The notes beneath the pieces are model-generated. The model was not told the origin of the DNA and ran no database searches. It worked only from the letters and a program-made list of their open reading frames with translations. Positions 14,991-23,581 of a stretch of 64,000 nucleotides of DNA are shown piece by piece (within the stretch, counting starts at the first letter, position 1; every line of letters begins with the position of its first letter). The position numbers and the translations under genes are program-made. Source of the stretch: CAXQZM01 sp965229645 (GTDB lineage: Bacteria > Pseudomonadota > Alphaproteobacteria > UBA7985); contig OZ245893.1 in NCBI GenBank assembly GCA_965229645.1, positions 992,001 to 1,056,000 of the forward strand. Reading direction: 5' to 3'.

Positions 14991-17243
14991 ATGGGGGTCA
15001 TGTATCCAGGATTTGGCCGACTGCCGCATCAGGGTCGCCTGGATTTGCTCGCTGGCCAGCTGCGCGCTTTGCCCCTTAGGGCAGGCGATTTGGTATCCTT
15101 TCGGCAGATTGACGGCTATAGCCAAGTCTGGATCCTGGGCGGCGATCAGGTCTTTGACGACATGCCCTCGGCACAAACGCTGCCGTCAGATGCCTGGGAT
15201 GAAACCGCGTTAGAGGCGGCGGTTGCGCGCGGTGAATTGACCAAACCCGAGACGGGCCTGTGCTTGTTTGCGGGACCGCAACCTTGCCCTGAGCCTTTGG
15301 TTCTGCGCGCACGCACGCCCGCGCGCCTTTGGGTCGGCCTTCCCTGCCTGCAGCGGCACTTGGCCAAAGGGGCAGGCGGACAAATTGCCATCGACGTCAG
15401 CCGTCATCCTGCGTCCGATTTTGACTTGCCTCCGCCGCTCGGGAAGGTGGTGCGGGAATTTCGCGTCCCCAAGGCCTCGGCCCTGGCTTACGAACTCAAG
15501 CGCGGTCAGTATGTGCAAGTGATCGACGTCGAGGGACGCCAGTGTAGCGATTTTATGGCACTCCATCTTCGTGACCTGGACGCGGGAACCGAGCGCTTTA
15601 TCGACTCAACCGTCACCCGAACCCTCGTCGGCGGGGCCTACCCGGCACCAGGGCTGTTCAGCCGCTTCTTCGATCAAGATCTGCGCCCGCTGCTCGCGCT
15701 TCGGCAAGATACGGTGGGCCGTCACGACACCTTCGCGCTCGCCTGCACGGCGCTGGGCTATGAAAATCGGGGCTACCCAGGCCATGTCAACTGTTCGGAC
15801 AACATCTCGGATGCTTGGATGCCGTGGGGGGTGGGGCGCAAGCGCGCTTGGCCCGCCATCAATTTCTTCTTCAATTCCGAAATCGATCCGCAGACCCACC
15901 AAATTTCCTCCGACGAAGCTTGGTCGCGCCCTGGCGATTATGTGGCCATGCAAGCGCTGGAGGATCTGCTGTGCGTCTCAACGGCCTGCCCCGACGATGT
16001 GGACCCGATCAACGGCTGGAACCCGACCGAGGTTCATGTTCGCATCTACGAAGAGGACACCGCGATCCGCCAAGCCGTCGCCTATCGCCCCACCCCTGAT
16101 GCGGAGCCGCGCATGACCACCGAAAGCCCCTTCCATCCTCGAACCTCGGCCCTCACCAAGTCCTTTACCGTTGCGAACGATCTCTGGCTGCCCGTCCGCT
16201 TCGACGGCGTGGGTACCTTGGCAGAGGTTGCGGCCACGCGCCAGGCGGCAACCCTGCAAGACATGTCGAGCTTACGAAAGTACGACATCGTGGGGCCAGA
16301 CGTGGAACAACTGCTGGACTTAGCGCTCACCAAAACCGCCTCAAAACTGCCGATCCATCGCGGCTTTTACGCCTTACTGCTCCATGAAACTGGCGCCGTG
16401 ATCGACGATGGCATCCTGTTTCGGCTGGAGGATAAGTCGTTCCGCTGGCTATGCGCCAATCCCGAAGGCGCCGAACACTTGCGTGCGCTGGCGGCTGCCG
16501 AGGGGCTCAGGGCGTTCGTCTTGTCGCGGCAAGCCGCGCTGTGCAACCTTGCCCTGCAAGGTCCCAAGTCACGAACGATCTTGACCACGTGCTTTGCCGC
16601 CCATGTGCGTGCGCCAGACTTGGGTCAGGTGCGTTGGTTCGGCAGCACCGTGGGGCGCATCGACGGGCGGGCGGTCTATGCGACCCGCACGGGTTACACG
16701 GGCGAACTGGGCTACGAAATCTTCACCGCGCCCAGCGACGCGCCCGAGGTATGGGATGCGCTCATGGCCGCAGGGGCAGCACACGGGATCGAGCCGCAAG
16801 GCACCGACGCCCTGACTATTTTGCGGGTGGAGGCGGGCCTCATGGCGGGCGGCGCCGAATTCACCCCTGGCGTCGATGCGCTAGAGGCGGGCCTCGCCTT
16901 CGCGATCAATTTCAAGAAGGACCGCTTTGTCGGCAAAGCGGCCCTGGAGCGCAACAAGCGCGCCGAACGCAACCTGCTCGTCGGGCTGCACTTTGACGGG
17001 GCCGAAGTCCCGCGCCACGGCGACGGCCTGTTCATCGGCCCGCGCCAAATCGGCACGATCACGAGCGCCGTCATGTCGCCCCATCTCGGCCGTCCGCTCG
17101 CCCTCGCCCGCCTATCGATCGAACACGCAAAACAGGGGACAGAACTGGAAGTGGGCAAGCTGGACGGCCATGCGAAACGGCTCACCTGCCGCGTCGCCCC
17201 CACCGCCACCTACGACCCCACCCGAACACGCGCCCGAGCGTAA
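14991..17243 (+). CDS. DUF1989 domain fused to a GcvT-type aminomethyltransferase
   Basis: This is a 750-residue fusion. Residues about 1-135 match no family I recognise. About 145-365 form a DUF1989 (urea-carboxylase-associated) domain with YVQVIDVEGRQCSDFMAL, GRHDTF and HVNCSDN. About 385-750 form a GcvT-like tetrahydrofolate-dependent aminomethyltransferase domain with RTGYTGELGYEIF and a C-terminal barrel. The ATG at 14991 has AAAGGGA six bases upstream. It probably takes a methyl or methylene unit from an amine to folate, perhaps the product of the divergent MttB homologue. The DUF1989 role is unknown. Confidence 0.82.
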   Translation: MGVMYPGFGRLPHQGRLDLLAGQLRALPLRAGDLVSFRQIDGYSQVWILGGDQVFDDMPSAQTLPSDAWDETALEAAVARGELTKPETGLCLFAGPQPCPEPLVLRARTPARLWVGLPCLQRHLAKGAGGQIAIDVSRHPASDFDLPPPLGKVVREFRVPKASALAYELKRGQYVQVIDVEGRQCSDFMALHLRDLDAGTERFIDSTVTRTLVGGAYPAPGLFSRFFDQDLRPLLALRQDTVGRHDTFALACTALGYENRGYPGHVNCSDNISDAWMPWGVGRKRAWPAINFFFNSEIDPQTHQISSDEAWSRPGDYVAMQALEDLLCVSTACPDDVDPINGWNPTEVHVRIYEEDTAIRQAVAYRPTPDAEPRMTTESPFHPRTSALTKSFTVANDLWLPVRFDGVGTLAEVAATRQAATLQDMSSLRKYDIVGPDVEQLLDLALTKTASKLPIHRGFYALLLHETGAVIDDGILFRLEDKSFRWLCANPEGAEHLRALAAAEGLRAFVLSRQAALCNLALQGPKSRTILTTCFAAHVRAPDLGQVRWFGSTVGRIDGRAVYATRTGYTGELGYEIFTAPSDAPEVWDALMAAGAAHGIEPQGTDALTILRVEAGLMAGGAEFTPGVDALEAGLAFAINFKKDRFVGKAALERNKRAERNLLVGLHFDGAEVPRHGDGLFIGPRQIGTITSAVMSPHLGRPLALARLSIEHAKQGTELEVGKLDGHAKRLTCRVAPTATYDPTRTRARA

Positions 17244-17257
17244 AACTCTTGGCCAGC

Positions 17258-17285
17258 GCGGGGCCGATGTGCCCATCGGCCCCGC
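17258..17285. terminator. Strong hairpin between convergent genes
   Basis: Two perfect 12-bp arms (GCGGGGCCGATG and its complement) flank a TGCC loop, between the stop codons of the DUF1989-GcvT gene and the convergent solute-binding protein gene. There is no clear T-run right behind it. A bidirectional transcription end is the likely function. Confidence 0.65.
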
Positions 17286-17302
17286 TACTGGGTCGTTTTC
17301 AA

Positions 17303-18250
17303 TCAGCCGTTGATCCAGCTGTCCACCAAGTCTTGATTTTCTGCGATCCAGTCTGCCGCGACGTCGGCAGGGTCCTTGCCCTCTTCAAAGATAGCAGAAA
17401 TCCAGCCCGCGACCATCTGTCCATCCAACTGAATGTTGGTCAACATGCGGGCAACGGCGGGGTTACGGTCCTCTAGGGACGCTGAATGCGCCACATAGAC
17501 ATCGTTGGCGGCGATCACGCACTCAAATGTCGAAACCTCCAGCCAGTTTTCCGCGTCAAGGTCCACGTCCTCACACCCTGGAAAGCGCGCAGGTTCCTCC
17601 ACCACGGAAAGATCGTACTTCACGTGGATGGCCTCAGGCGTCCAGTAGTAAAACAGCATGGGCTCGCCAGAATTGTACGCCGCATCGAGGGACGCCTTGA
17701 AGACATCAGCTTCGACAATGTTGGGCTCCCACAAGCTGTCGAGGCCGTAGGACTTGAACTTGATCTGCCAGCGTTTGGTCGAGGCCCAAGAGCTTGCCCC
17801 AGGCCAGTACTCGCCCAGGCCGTCGCCGTCGGTGTCGAACAGGGCTGCGACCGCAGGGTCGGCCATATCTTCAATACTGCTGACCAAATCCGCAGCGAAA
17901 GCGGGCACATAGAGATTGGACGTGCCTTGGTAGGGGCTGTTGGTGCGAATGGTCCCCGCCTCCACAACATACTTATCCCAGGACGCTTGGTGGTTGGGCA
18001 TCCACATGTCGCTGTGGACATCTATGGATCCGTCCCCCTTATCCATGCCCTCATAGATCACGGCCTGGTTGTTCATGCCTTGAATGATGTTGGCCTCCCC
18101 GCCCATTGGCCCGTCGATAATGCCTTTAATAACATAGCCGATGGCCTTGGCGCCGTTCCAGTTCAGGTCCGAAATGGCGATGGCCTCCTGCGCTTTTGCC
18201 GCGCCAGAAAGCGCAACCGCCGAGGCTGCGATGAACAGAAGCTTCTTCAT
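17303..18250 (-). CDS. Glycine betaine/proline-type ABC transporter substrate-binding protein
   Basis: This 315-residue periplasmic protein belongs to the OpuAC/ProX family. The ATG at 18250 has an excellent AAGGAG site and gives a clear signal peptide (MKKLLFIAASAVALSGAAKA, cleavage before QEAIAI). Trp-rich stretches such as DMWMPNHQASW and EYWPGASSW resemble the aromatic cage that binds quaternary ammonium groups. It is the third gene of an ATPase-permease-binding-protein operon and lies beside amine-catabolic genes. The most likely ligand is a betaine or related quaternary amine; which one is unknown. Confidence 0.9.
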   Translation of the reverse strand: MKKLLFIAASAVALSGAAKAQEAIAISDLNWNGAKAIGYVIKGIIDGPMGGEANIIQGMNNQAVIYEGMDKGDGSIDVHSDMWMPNHQASWDKYVVEAGTIRTNSPYQGTSNLYVPAFAADLVSSIEDMADPAVAALFDTDGDGLGEYWPGASSWASTKRWQIKFKSYGLDSLWEPNIVEADVFKASLDAAYNSGEPMLFYYWTPEAIHVKYDLSVVEEPARFPGCEDVDLDAENWLEVSTFECVIAANDVYVAHSASLEDRNPAVARMLTNIQLDGQMVAGWISAIFEEGKDPADVAADWIAENQDLVDSWING

Positions 18251-18302
18251 GATATATCTCCTTACAGTTGAAGCAATGAAAAAGAGGAGCGTCTCATCCC
18301 CC

Positions 18303-20105
18303 CTATACCCGGCTGAAAGTTTGCCGAATTCCGTTGAGGATCCGATCGACCACAATGGCCACAAACGCAATCGCGAACCCCGCGTAGAGGCCCTTACCCG
18401 TTTCCGCGTTGCCAAGAGCATCGGTAACGATAGCGCCGAGGCCGCCCGCGCCAATAAAGGCGGCGATGGTTGCCATCGACAGGGCGAGCATGACGGTTTG
18501 GTTCAGGCCCGCCATAATCGAGGGAATGGCCATGGGCAGTTCCACCTTTGTCAGTAACTGGCGGTCCTTGGCGCCGAAGGCCAGGGCCGCCTCCTTCGTG
18601 CTTTCGGGCACCTGGCGAATCCCCAGGGCCGTCAGTTTGATCATGGGCGGAATTGCAAAAATCACCGTCGCGACGATGGCGGGGGGCTGGCCCGTCGAGA
18701 GGAACGCGACCGCAGGAACCAAGTAGGACAAGGACGGAATGGTCTGCATGATATCCAAAATGGGTTCGGTAATCCAGCGGGCGTAGCGGTTTTTGGCCAT
18801 CCAGATCCCGACGGGCAAGCCGATCAGCACGCAAATCAAGGTTGCGATCACGACCAAGGCCATGGTCGCCATGGCGGTCTGCCACAGGTTCAAATAGGCG
18901 ATATAGGCCAGGGCGAACACCACGAACCCCGTGGTCCAGCGCCCTGCGTAGGTCCACGACAGGGCGATGAAAACGAAGGCCACAACCCACCAGGGGGTGC
19001 GAACGAAGGCGACCTCTGCAAAATTGAGCGTATTGCGCATGACCCCGACAATCGCGTCGAAAGTGACGCTGAAATAAATCTTGGTCCAACTCACGGACTT
19101 ATCCATCTGATCCGACAAGAAGGTGTAGGGCGTCGAAAAGCGCGGTTCGCTGAACGGTTTTTCGATGCGGATGATGCGCGGCGCCAGCTCTTGTGCCGCT
19201 ACGGCGTCGGCGATTTCTTGCCCGTTGGGGCGACGGTAGAAGTAGTCGCCATCGGTGCGAATTCGCTGCAAAATCGGGAAATCGTCGATGAACCAGCAGT
19301 CCAAGCGATGCCGCAGCGTGACGGCCTCAAAGGCCGCGACGGCGGCCAAATCTCGCTCCGCAGCGCGGCGCGTCTTGACCGCGTCGCCCCAGGCGGCGTT
19401 CTGTTCGTCGCTAAGGGTATCGACGTCGAGGGCTTGAAAACTAGCCTCCAGGGCGCGTGCGTCGGCCAAACTTTGATCGAGCCACCTCCGCAACTCCGCC
19501 AGGTTTGCCAGACCGAGTTGATCTTGCATGAGGCGAACAGCCTCCCCCGCTGTGATCTGGTTCAGGCACTGCCGCTCATCAACCCGTACTTGCGTTGCCC
19601 GATACAGCGTGATCGGGACCAAAAACACCAGGAGCGCAAGGCCCAAAACCAAGCGGCGAATGGCAAATCCACTCGGCACCGCCGCGTCGATGCGCCAGCG
19701 CCCGAATTGGCTGTTGTAGAGGCGATCAAACAGGAACCCCGCAAACAGCCGACCCGCGAGTAAAAACGCCAGCCCCAGCATGGTGTAGCGGACGATCCAG
19801 GTGGAAAACCGCTGCATGGTCACCTCTTGGCCCGCCGCAGCCGCGATCTGCCAAGCCGCATCGTACTTGAAGTATTGCAGCAAGCTGGCAAGGCCCGCCA
19901 CATCGATCACCACCATGATCCAAAAAAACGGCCACATCCCCCGCGCCGCCGCCATGAACCAGGGCAGCAGCAAGGCCCCCCAATTGACATGATACCAGGG
20001 CAGGTCGGCCTTGTGCTGCGCCTCAAAGACGCGCTGGAAATAGGCGACGCGAACCTGGGCGAAGGCGGCGATGCTCGTATCGCGTGTTGTGCGCTGATCG
20101 CCCAT
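18303..20105 (-). CDS. Betaine/proline-type ABC transporter permease with large N-terminal extension
   Basis: This 600-residue inner-membrane protein has its ProW-like permease domain in the C-terminal third, with the coupling (EAA) motif STKEAALAFGAKDRQLL. It is about twice the usual ProW length. The first 170 residues hold about four hydrophobic segments, followed by a charged segment of about 150 residues (about 175-330) before the standard transmembrane core. The ATG at 20105 follows the ATPase stop by one base and has AAGGTGGGG upstream; a GTG at 20120 is also possible. It forms one operon with the ATPase and binding protein. Confidence 0.88.
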   Translation of the reverse strand: MGDQRTTRDTSIAAFAQVRVAYFQRVFEAQHKADLPWYHVNWGALLLPWFMAAARGMWPFFWIMVVIDVAGLASLLQYFKYDAAWQIAAAAGQEVTMQRFSTWIVRYTMLGLAFLLAGRLFAGFLFDRLYNSQFGRWRIDAAVPSGFAIRRLVLGLALLVFLVPITLYRATQVRVDERQCLNQITAGEAVRLMQDQLGLANLAELRRWLDQSLADARALEASFQALDVDTLSDEQNAAWGDAVKTRRAAERDLAAVAAFEAVTLRHRLDCWFIDDFPILQRIRTDGDYFYRRPNGQEIADAVAAQELAPRIIRIEKPFSEPRFSTPYTFLSDQMDKSVSWTKIYFSVTFDAIVGVMRNTLNFAEVAFVRTPWWVVAFVFIALSWTYAGRWTTGFVVFALAYIAYLNLWQTAMATMALVVIATLICVLIGLPVGIWMAKNRYARWITEPILDIMQTIPSLSYLVPAVAFLSTGQPPAIVATVIFAIPPMIKLTALGIRQVPESTKEAALAFGAKDRQLLTKVELPMAIPSIMAGLNQTVMLALSMATIAAFIGAGGLGAIVTDALGNAETGKGLYAGFAIAFVAIVVDRILNGIRQTFSRV

Positions 20106-20106
20106 G

Positions 20107-21153
20107 CTAAAGATCCCCACCTTGCAAGCCGTACAGCAGGCGGTCTTTGCTGATCACCCCTAAGATCTGGTCGTCGGACTTGATCAGGGCGGGCGCTTGC
20201 GTGCCTCTTAAGTACCCGATGAGACGATCCAAATCGTCCTCGGGGGCGGCCACGGTACAAGCGGCGGGGTCGAGGGGGCCAAACTCCTGTTCGTAGGCGG
20301 CCAAGGGCACCATGATTTTGGCCGCCGACACCAGTTTCAACCTGGAAATACCCGCAACGAAGTCAGCCACATAAGCATCAGCGGGGTTGGTCACGATGTC
20401 CTCCGCCGTTCCAATTTGCACGATCTCGCCATCCTTCATGATGCCAATACGATTGCCCATGCGGATCGCCTCGTCCAGATCGTGGGTGATAAACACGGTG
20501 GTCTTTTTCAGCTGTTGCGACAGCATTAAGAACTCATCCTGCAGATTTCGCCGGATGAGGGGATCGAGTGCGGAAAACGGCTCGTCCATCAGCAAAATTT
20601 CAGGATCGGCCGCCAGGGCACGGGCAAGACCCACGCGTTGCTGCATGCCCCCTGAGAGTTCATCGGGCAAGCGATCCCCGTACCCATCGAGCGAGACCTT
20701 GGACAGCGCTGCATCGGCCAGCTGGGCGCGACCGAAGGCGTCCATGCCCCGCAATTCTAAAGCAAAGCCAATGTTGTCGCGGACCGATCGATGCGGCAAC
20801 AAGGCCATATTTTGGAAGACCATGCCGATCTTTTCGGCCCGCAAGGCACGCAAGCGTTCAGGCCGCATGGCCCCCACGTCTTCGCCTAAGATCTCGATGG
20901 TCCCCGCCGTGGGTTCGATCAGCCGATTGAGATGGCGAACCAAGGTCGACTTGCCCGACCCCGATAGGCCCATGAGGCAAAAGATCTCCCCCTCGCCGAC
21001 GTCAAAACTGGCGTCGCGGACACCGACCACCGCCTCGAAGCGCGCCAAAACCTGGTCCTTGCTCAGATTTTCCTGACGAATGGCGGCCATGGCTTCGCTC
21101 GCACGATCCCCAAAAACCTTCCAAACATTTTTCACCTCGATCAGGGCTGACAC
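20107..21153 (-). CDS. Betaine/proline-type ABC transporter ATP-binding protein
   Basis: This 348-residue ProV-like ATPase has Walker A GLSGSGKST, the signature LSGGMQQR, Walker B ILLMDEPFSALD, and a C-terminal region consistent with CBS domains that sense ionic strength in ProV/OpuA systems. The GTG at 21153, six bases behind GGAGG, is preferred over the TTG at 21165. It is the first gene of the transporter operon. Confidence 0.92.
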   Translation of the reverse strand: MSALIEVKNVWKVFGDRASEAMAAIRQENLSKDQVLARFEAVVGVRDASFDVGEGEIFCLMGLSGSGKSTLVRHLNRLIEPTAGTIEILGEDVGAMRPERLRALRAEKIGMVFQNMALLPHRSVRDNIGFALELRGMDAFGRAQLADAALSKVSLDGYGDRLPDELSGGMQQRVGLARALAADPEILLMDEPFSALDPLIRRNLQDEFLMLSQQLKKTTVFITHDLDEAIRMGNRIGIMKDGEIVQIGTAEDIVTNPADAYVADFVAGISRLKLVSAAKIMVPLAAYEQEFGPLDPAACTVAAPEDDLDRLIGYLRGTQAPALIKSDDQILGVISKDRLLYGLQGGDL

Positions 21154-21251
21154 GCTAACCTCCAATCCTCACGCCTTAGGCCAAACCCGACGTCGGGTCA
21201 AACATGCCCACCCATGCTCAAAACGCGCGCAACGCTGAATTTCCCGCCCGC

Positions 21252-21836
21252 TCAGCGGCTTTTCTTGGCGCTGGTCAGTTTCCATTTGCGTGCGAGGTCG
21301 GCAACGGCGCGGGTCAAGCCCCTTGTGTCGGGGCTTTGCGGGTCGAAGCCGCCCCCGTGCCACTCTTTGATGTCTGCATGTTCCTCATGATTCGGATCAG
21401 CCATCACTTCTAAAAACTGTTCGTACCCTGGGGACCCACCGATGTCTTCTGGTGGGCACGTGCCCTCGACCTCAAGCAGCTCAAGCTTGGGCTTCCCTTC
21501 TGGCGCTGGAAGCCGGTCGAGCACCTCGATCAGATGCCACCAATCATCGCCGAAATCGTAGCCATAGAGCAACTGCGATCCTTCTGACGCAGCGATAAAT
21601 TGCGCCAAGGTTGTTTCGGCCTCTGGTTCGTCGCCGTCCATGGCAAAACCCACATCGGTCGCGCCCCATCGACGGTCGGCCGTTTCAAAACAGTGTAAAT
21701 GGCAGTTCATCCAACCCATAGCCGCCTGGATTACCACATGCAGACGATCAAGGGTCAGGGTTTCGGGGACGAGCAACACCCGCTGGGTCGCTGGTATAAC
21801 ATCGAGCAGTATGACGGAAATCCGTATGTTGTCCAT
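21252..21836 (-). CDS. Plasmid pRiA4b ORF-3 family protein
   Basis: This 194-residue protein matches the pRiA4b ORF-3-like family: RVLLVPETLTLDRLHVVIQAAMGW near the N-terminus, the YDFGDDWWH signature, and a conserved CPPEDIGGSPGYEQFL stretch. The family has no established function and is often found near mobile DNA. It lies between the Rieske operon and the ABC operon on the same strand but is separated from both by about 80-100 bp, so it may be a passenger. Confidence 0.88.
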   Translation of the reverse strand: MDNIRISVILLDVIPATQRVLLVPETLTLDRLHVVIQAAMGWMNCHLHCFETADRRWGATDVGFAMDGDEPEAETTLAQFIAASEGSQLLYGYDFGDDWWHLIEVLDRLPAPEGKPKLELLEVEGTCPPEDIGGSPGYEQFLEVMADPNHEEHADIKEWHGGGFDPQSPDTRGLTRAVADLARKWKLTSAKKSR

Positions 21837-21918
21837 AAAGGCACGTCTAGCATGTATCAGGTTCTTGTCATCTCAATTTTAGGCCAAACGGTCGGCGCGC
21901 TTGCGAAAAGATCTTTAC

Positions 21919-22839
21919 TCAGTTTGGGTGTCGCGCCTTCAAGATGGCGAGAATCAAGGCATCACGCTGCTGGCGGAGACGGTCGAGTTGGTCTGGGTCA
22001 CTGACCCCAGCCATGGCCTCGGCGAGTAAGGCTGTGCTGACTGCATCCAGACGTGGATCGCCCAAATCGTCCCACCAAGTGTTGAAAGAAGTCGCATAGC
22101 GATCGGTGAAGGTCTCGATCCCGCCAGGGCCAGCGCCAAGATGGAATAGGGTTGTCGGGCCATGGGTGGCCCAACGCAGGCCTGGGCCCGCCCAAACGGC
22201 CGTGTCGATATCCTCGACGCTGGCAACGCCTTCGCGGGCCAGGTGCAAGGCCTCGCGCCATAGCGCCGCTTGCAAGCGATTGGCGACATGGCCCATTACT
22301 TCTTTGTTGACCCGAATGGTGATCTTGCCGACCTCGGCGTAGAAGGCCTCGGCCAAGGGCAACACGTCGGGGGCGGTATGGGCGTTCGCGAGCAATTCGA
22401 CCAGCGGGATCAAGTGCGGCGGGTTGAAGGGGTGGCCGAGAATAAAGCGGCTCGGGTCGCGCCACCCCGCCTGCATGTCGCGCACCAGCAAGCCCGAAGC
22501 GGAACTGGCAACGACAGCCTGAGGCAACAGGGCGGGTTCGAGTTCTGCGAAGACTTGGTGCTTGAGCTCGAGGCGTTCGGGCACATTTTCCTGCACGAAT
22601 TCGGCCTGATCGACCGCCTCGGCAAGGGTTTTGGCAAAGGCGAGCTCGCCGCCACTCGTCACTTGACCAAGCTGCTTCAGCGCGGGCCAGGCTTGATCGA
22701 TGAAGGCACGGACCTTAGTTTCCGCCTTGGGATCGGCGTCGAAGACCTGAACGCGCTTGCCCGCCGCCACAAACAGCGCGGCCCACGAGGCACCGATCAC
22801 CCCAGCGCCGATGACACCGACGCACCTTACCGCGCCCAT
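21919..22839 (-). CDS. 3-hydroxyacyl-CoA dehydrogenase superfamily, L-carnitine dehydrogenase-like
   Basis: This 306-residue NAD-dependent dehydrogenase has the Rossmann motif GVIGAGVIG near residue 8 and the catalytic region GHPFNPPHLIPLVE. The C-terminal part (NRLQAALWREALHLAREGVASVEDID, then GPGLRWATHGP) resembles L-carnitine 3-dehydrogenases more than fatty-acid enzymes. It would oxidise a beta-hydroxy acid such as carnitine to the 3-oxo form. It is the last gene of the five-gene Rieske operon, one base after the SDR gene. The substrate is inferred. Confidence 0.82.
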   Translation of the reverse strand: MGAVRCVGVIGAGVIGASWAALFVAAGKRVQVFDADPKAETKVRAFIDQAWPALKQLGQVTSGGELAFAKTLAEAVDQAEFVQENVPERLELKHQVFAELEPALLPQAVVASSASGLLVRDMQAGWRDPSRFILGHPFNPPHLIPLVELLANAHTAPDVLPLAEAFYAEVGKITIRVNKEVMGHVANRLQAALWREALHLAREGVASVEDIDTAVWAGPGLRWATHGPTTLFHLGAGPGGIETFTDRYATSFNTWWDDLGDPRLDAVSTALLAEAMAGVSDPDQLDRLRQQRDALILAILKARHPN

Positions 22840-22840
22840 G

Positions 22841-23581
22841 CTAGAACAACCCTGGATTGAGCGGCGAGGCCGCGGTCATACCGCCGTCGAGGGTAAAGAG
22901 TTGCCCCGTGGCAAAGCTGCTCTCCTCACTCGCCAGCCAGACCGCCATCGCTGCAATGTCGCTTGGCGCGCCAAACCGCCCAGCTGGATGGCGGTTCAGG
23001 GCGTCGGCCTGCGCAGCGGCGGGGTCGCTGGCCACGGCAAAGGCCGCCTCGGCCATGTCGGTCATGATCCAGCCTGGGCAAATGGCGTTGCAACGCACTT
23101 GTGGGCCGTGGTCAACCGCGATCGAACGGGTCAACCCATGGACGAAAGCTTTGGAGGCGTTGTAAATCGCCAGGCCAGGATCGGCGCTGTTGCCCGAAAT
23201 GGACCCAAGGTTGATGATGGAACCGCCCGCTGCCATGCGCGGGATCAGGGCACGGCACATGAGAAACACCCCTTTGGCATTGACGCCCATCAGCTGGTCC
23301 CAATCGGCGTCGCTGGTCTCGATGAGCGTCTTTTCGATTTGGATGCCCGCGTTGTTCACGAGGATATGGAGCCCATCAAAGTCCCTCGCCAGAGCCGCGA
23401 CCGCATGGCTATGGGCAACATCGCACTGGCGCCAGTCAAGGTGCGCGGGCAGATCAGCGGGCCGCGCCCCCCGCCCCGTCACCGTCACCCGCGCGCCTTC
23501 GCTGGCGAAGCGATCCGCGATCCCCCGACCGATGCCTTGCCGCCCGCCCGTGACGAGCGCGGTCCTCCCCTTAAGGCGCAT
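22841..23581 (-). CDS. SDR-family oxidoreductase
   Basis: This 246-residue classical short-chain dehydrogenase has TGGRQGIG near residue 11, NNAG, the catalytic Ser in GSISG and YNASK. It uses NAD(P)H to interconvert an alcohol and a ketone. The ATG directly follows the stop of the aldehyde dehydrogenase gene, which shows operon membership. The substrate is unknown; it may act on an intermediate of a quaternary amine or hydroxy-acid pathway. Confidence 0.9.
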   Translation of the reverse strand: MRLKGRTALVTGGRQGIGRGIADRFASEGARVTVTGRGARPADLPAHLDWRQCDVAHSHAVAALARDFDGLHILVNNAGIQIEKTLIETSDADWDQLMGVNAKGVFLMCRALIPRMAAGGSIINLGSISGNSADPGLAIYNASKAFVHGLTRSIAVDHGPQVRCNAICPGWIMTDMAEAAFAVASDPAAAQADALNRHPAGRFGAPSDIAAMAVWLASEESSFATGQLFTLDGGMTAASPLNPGLF

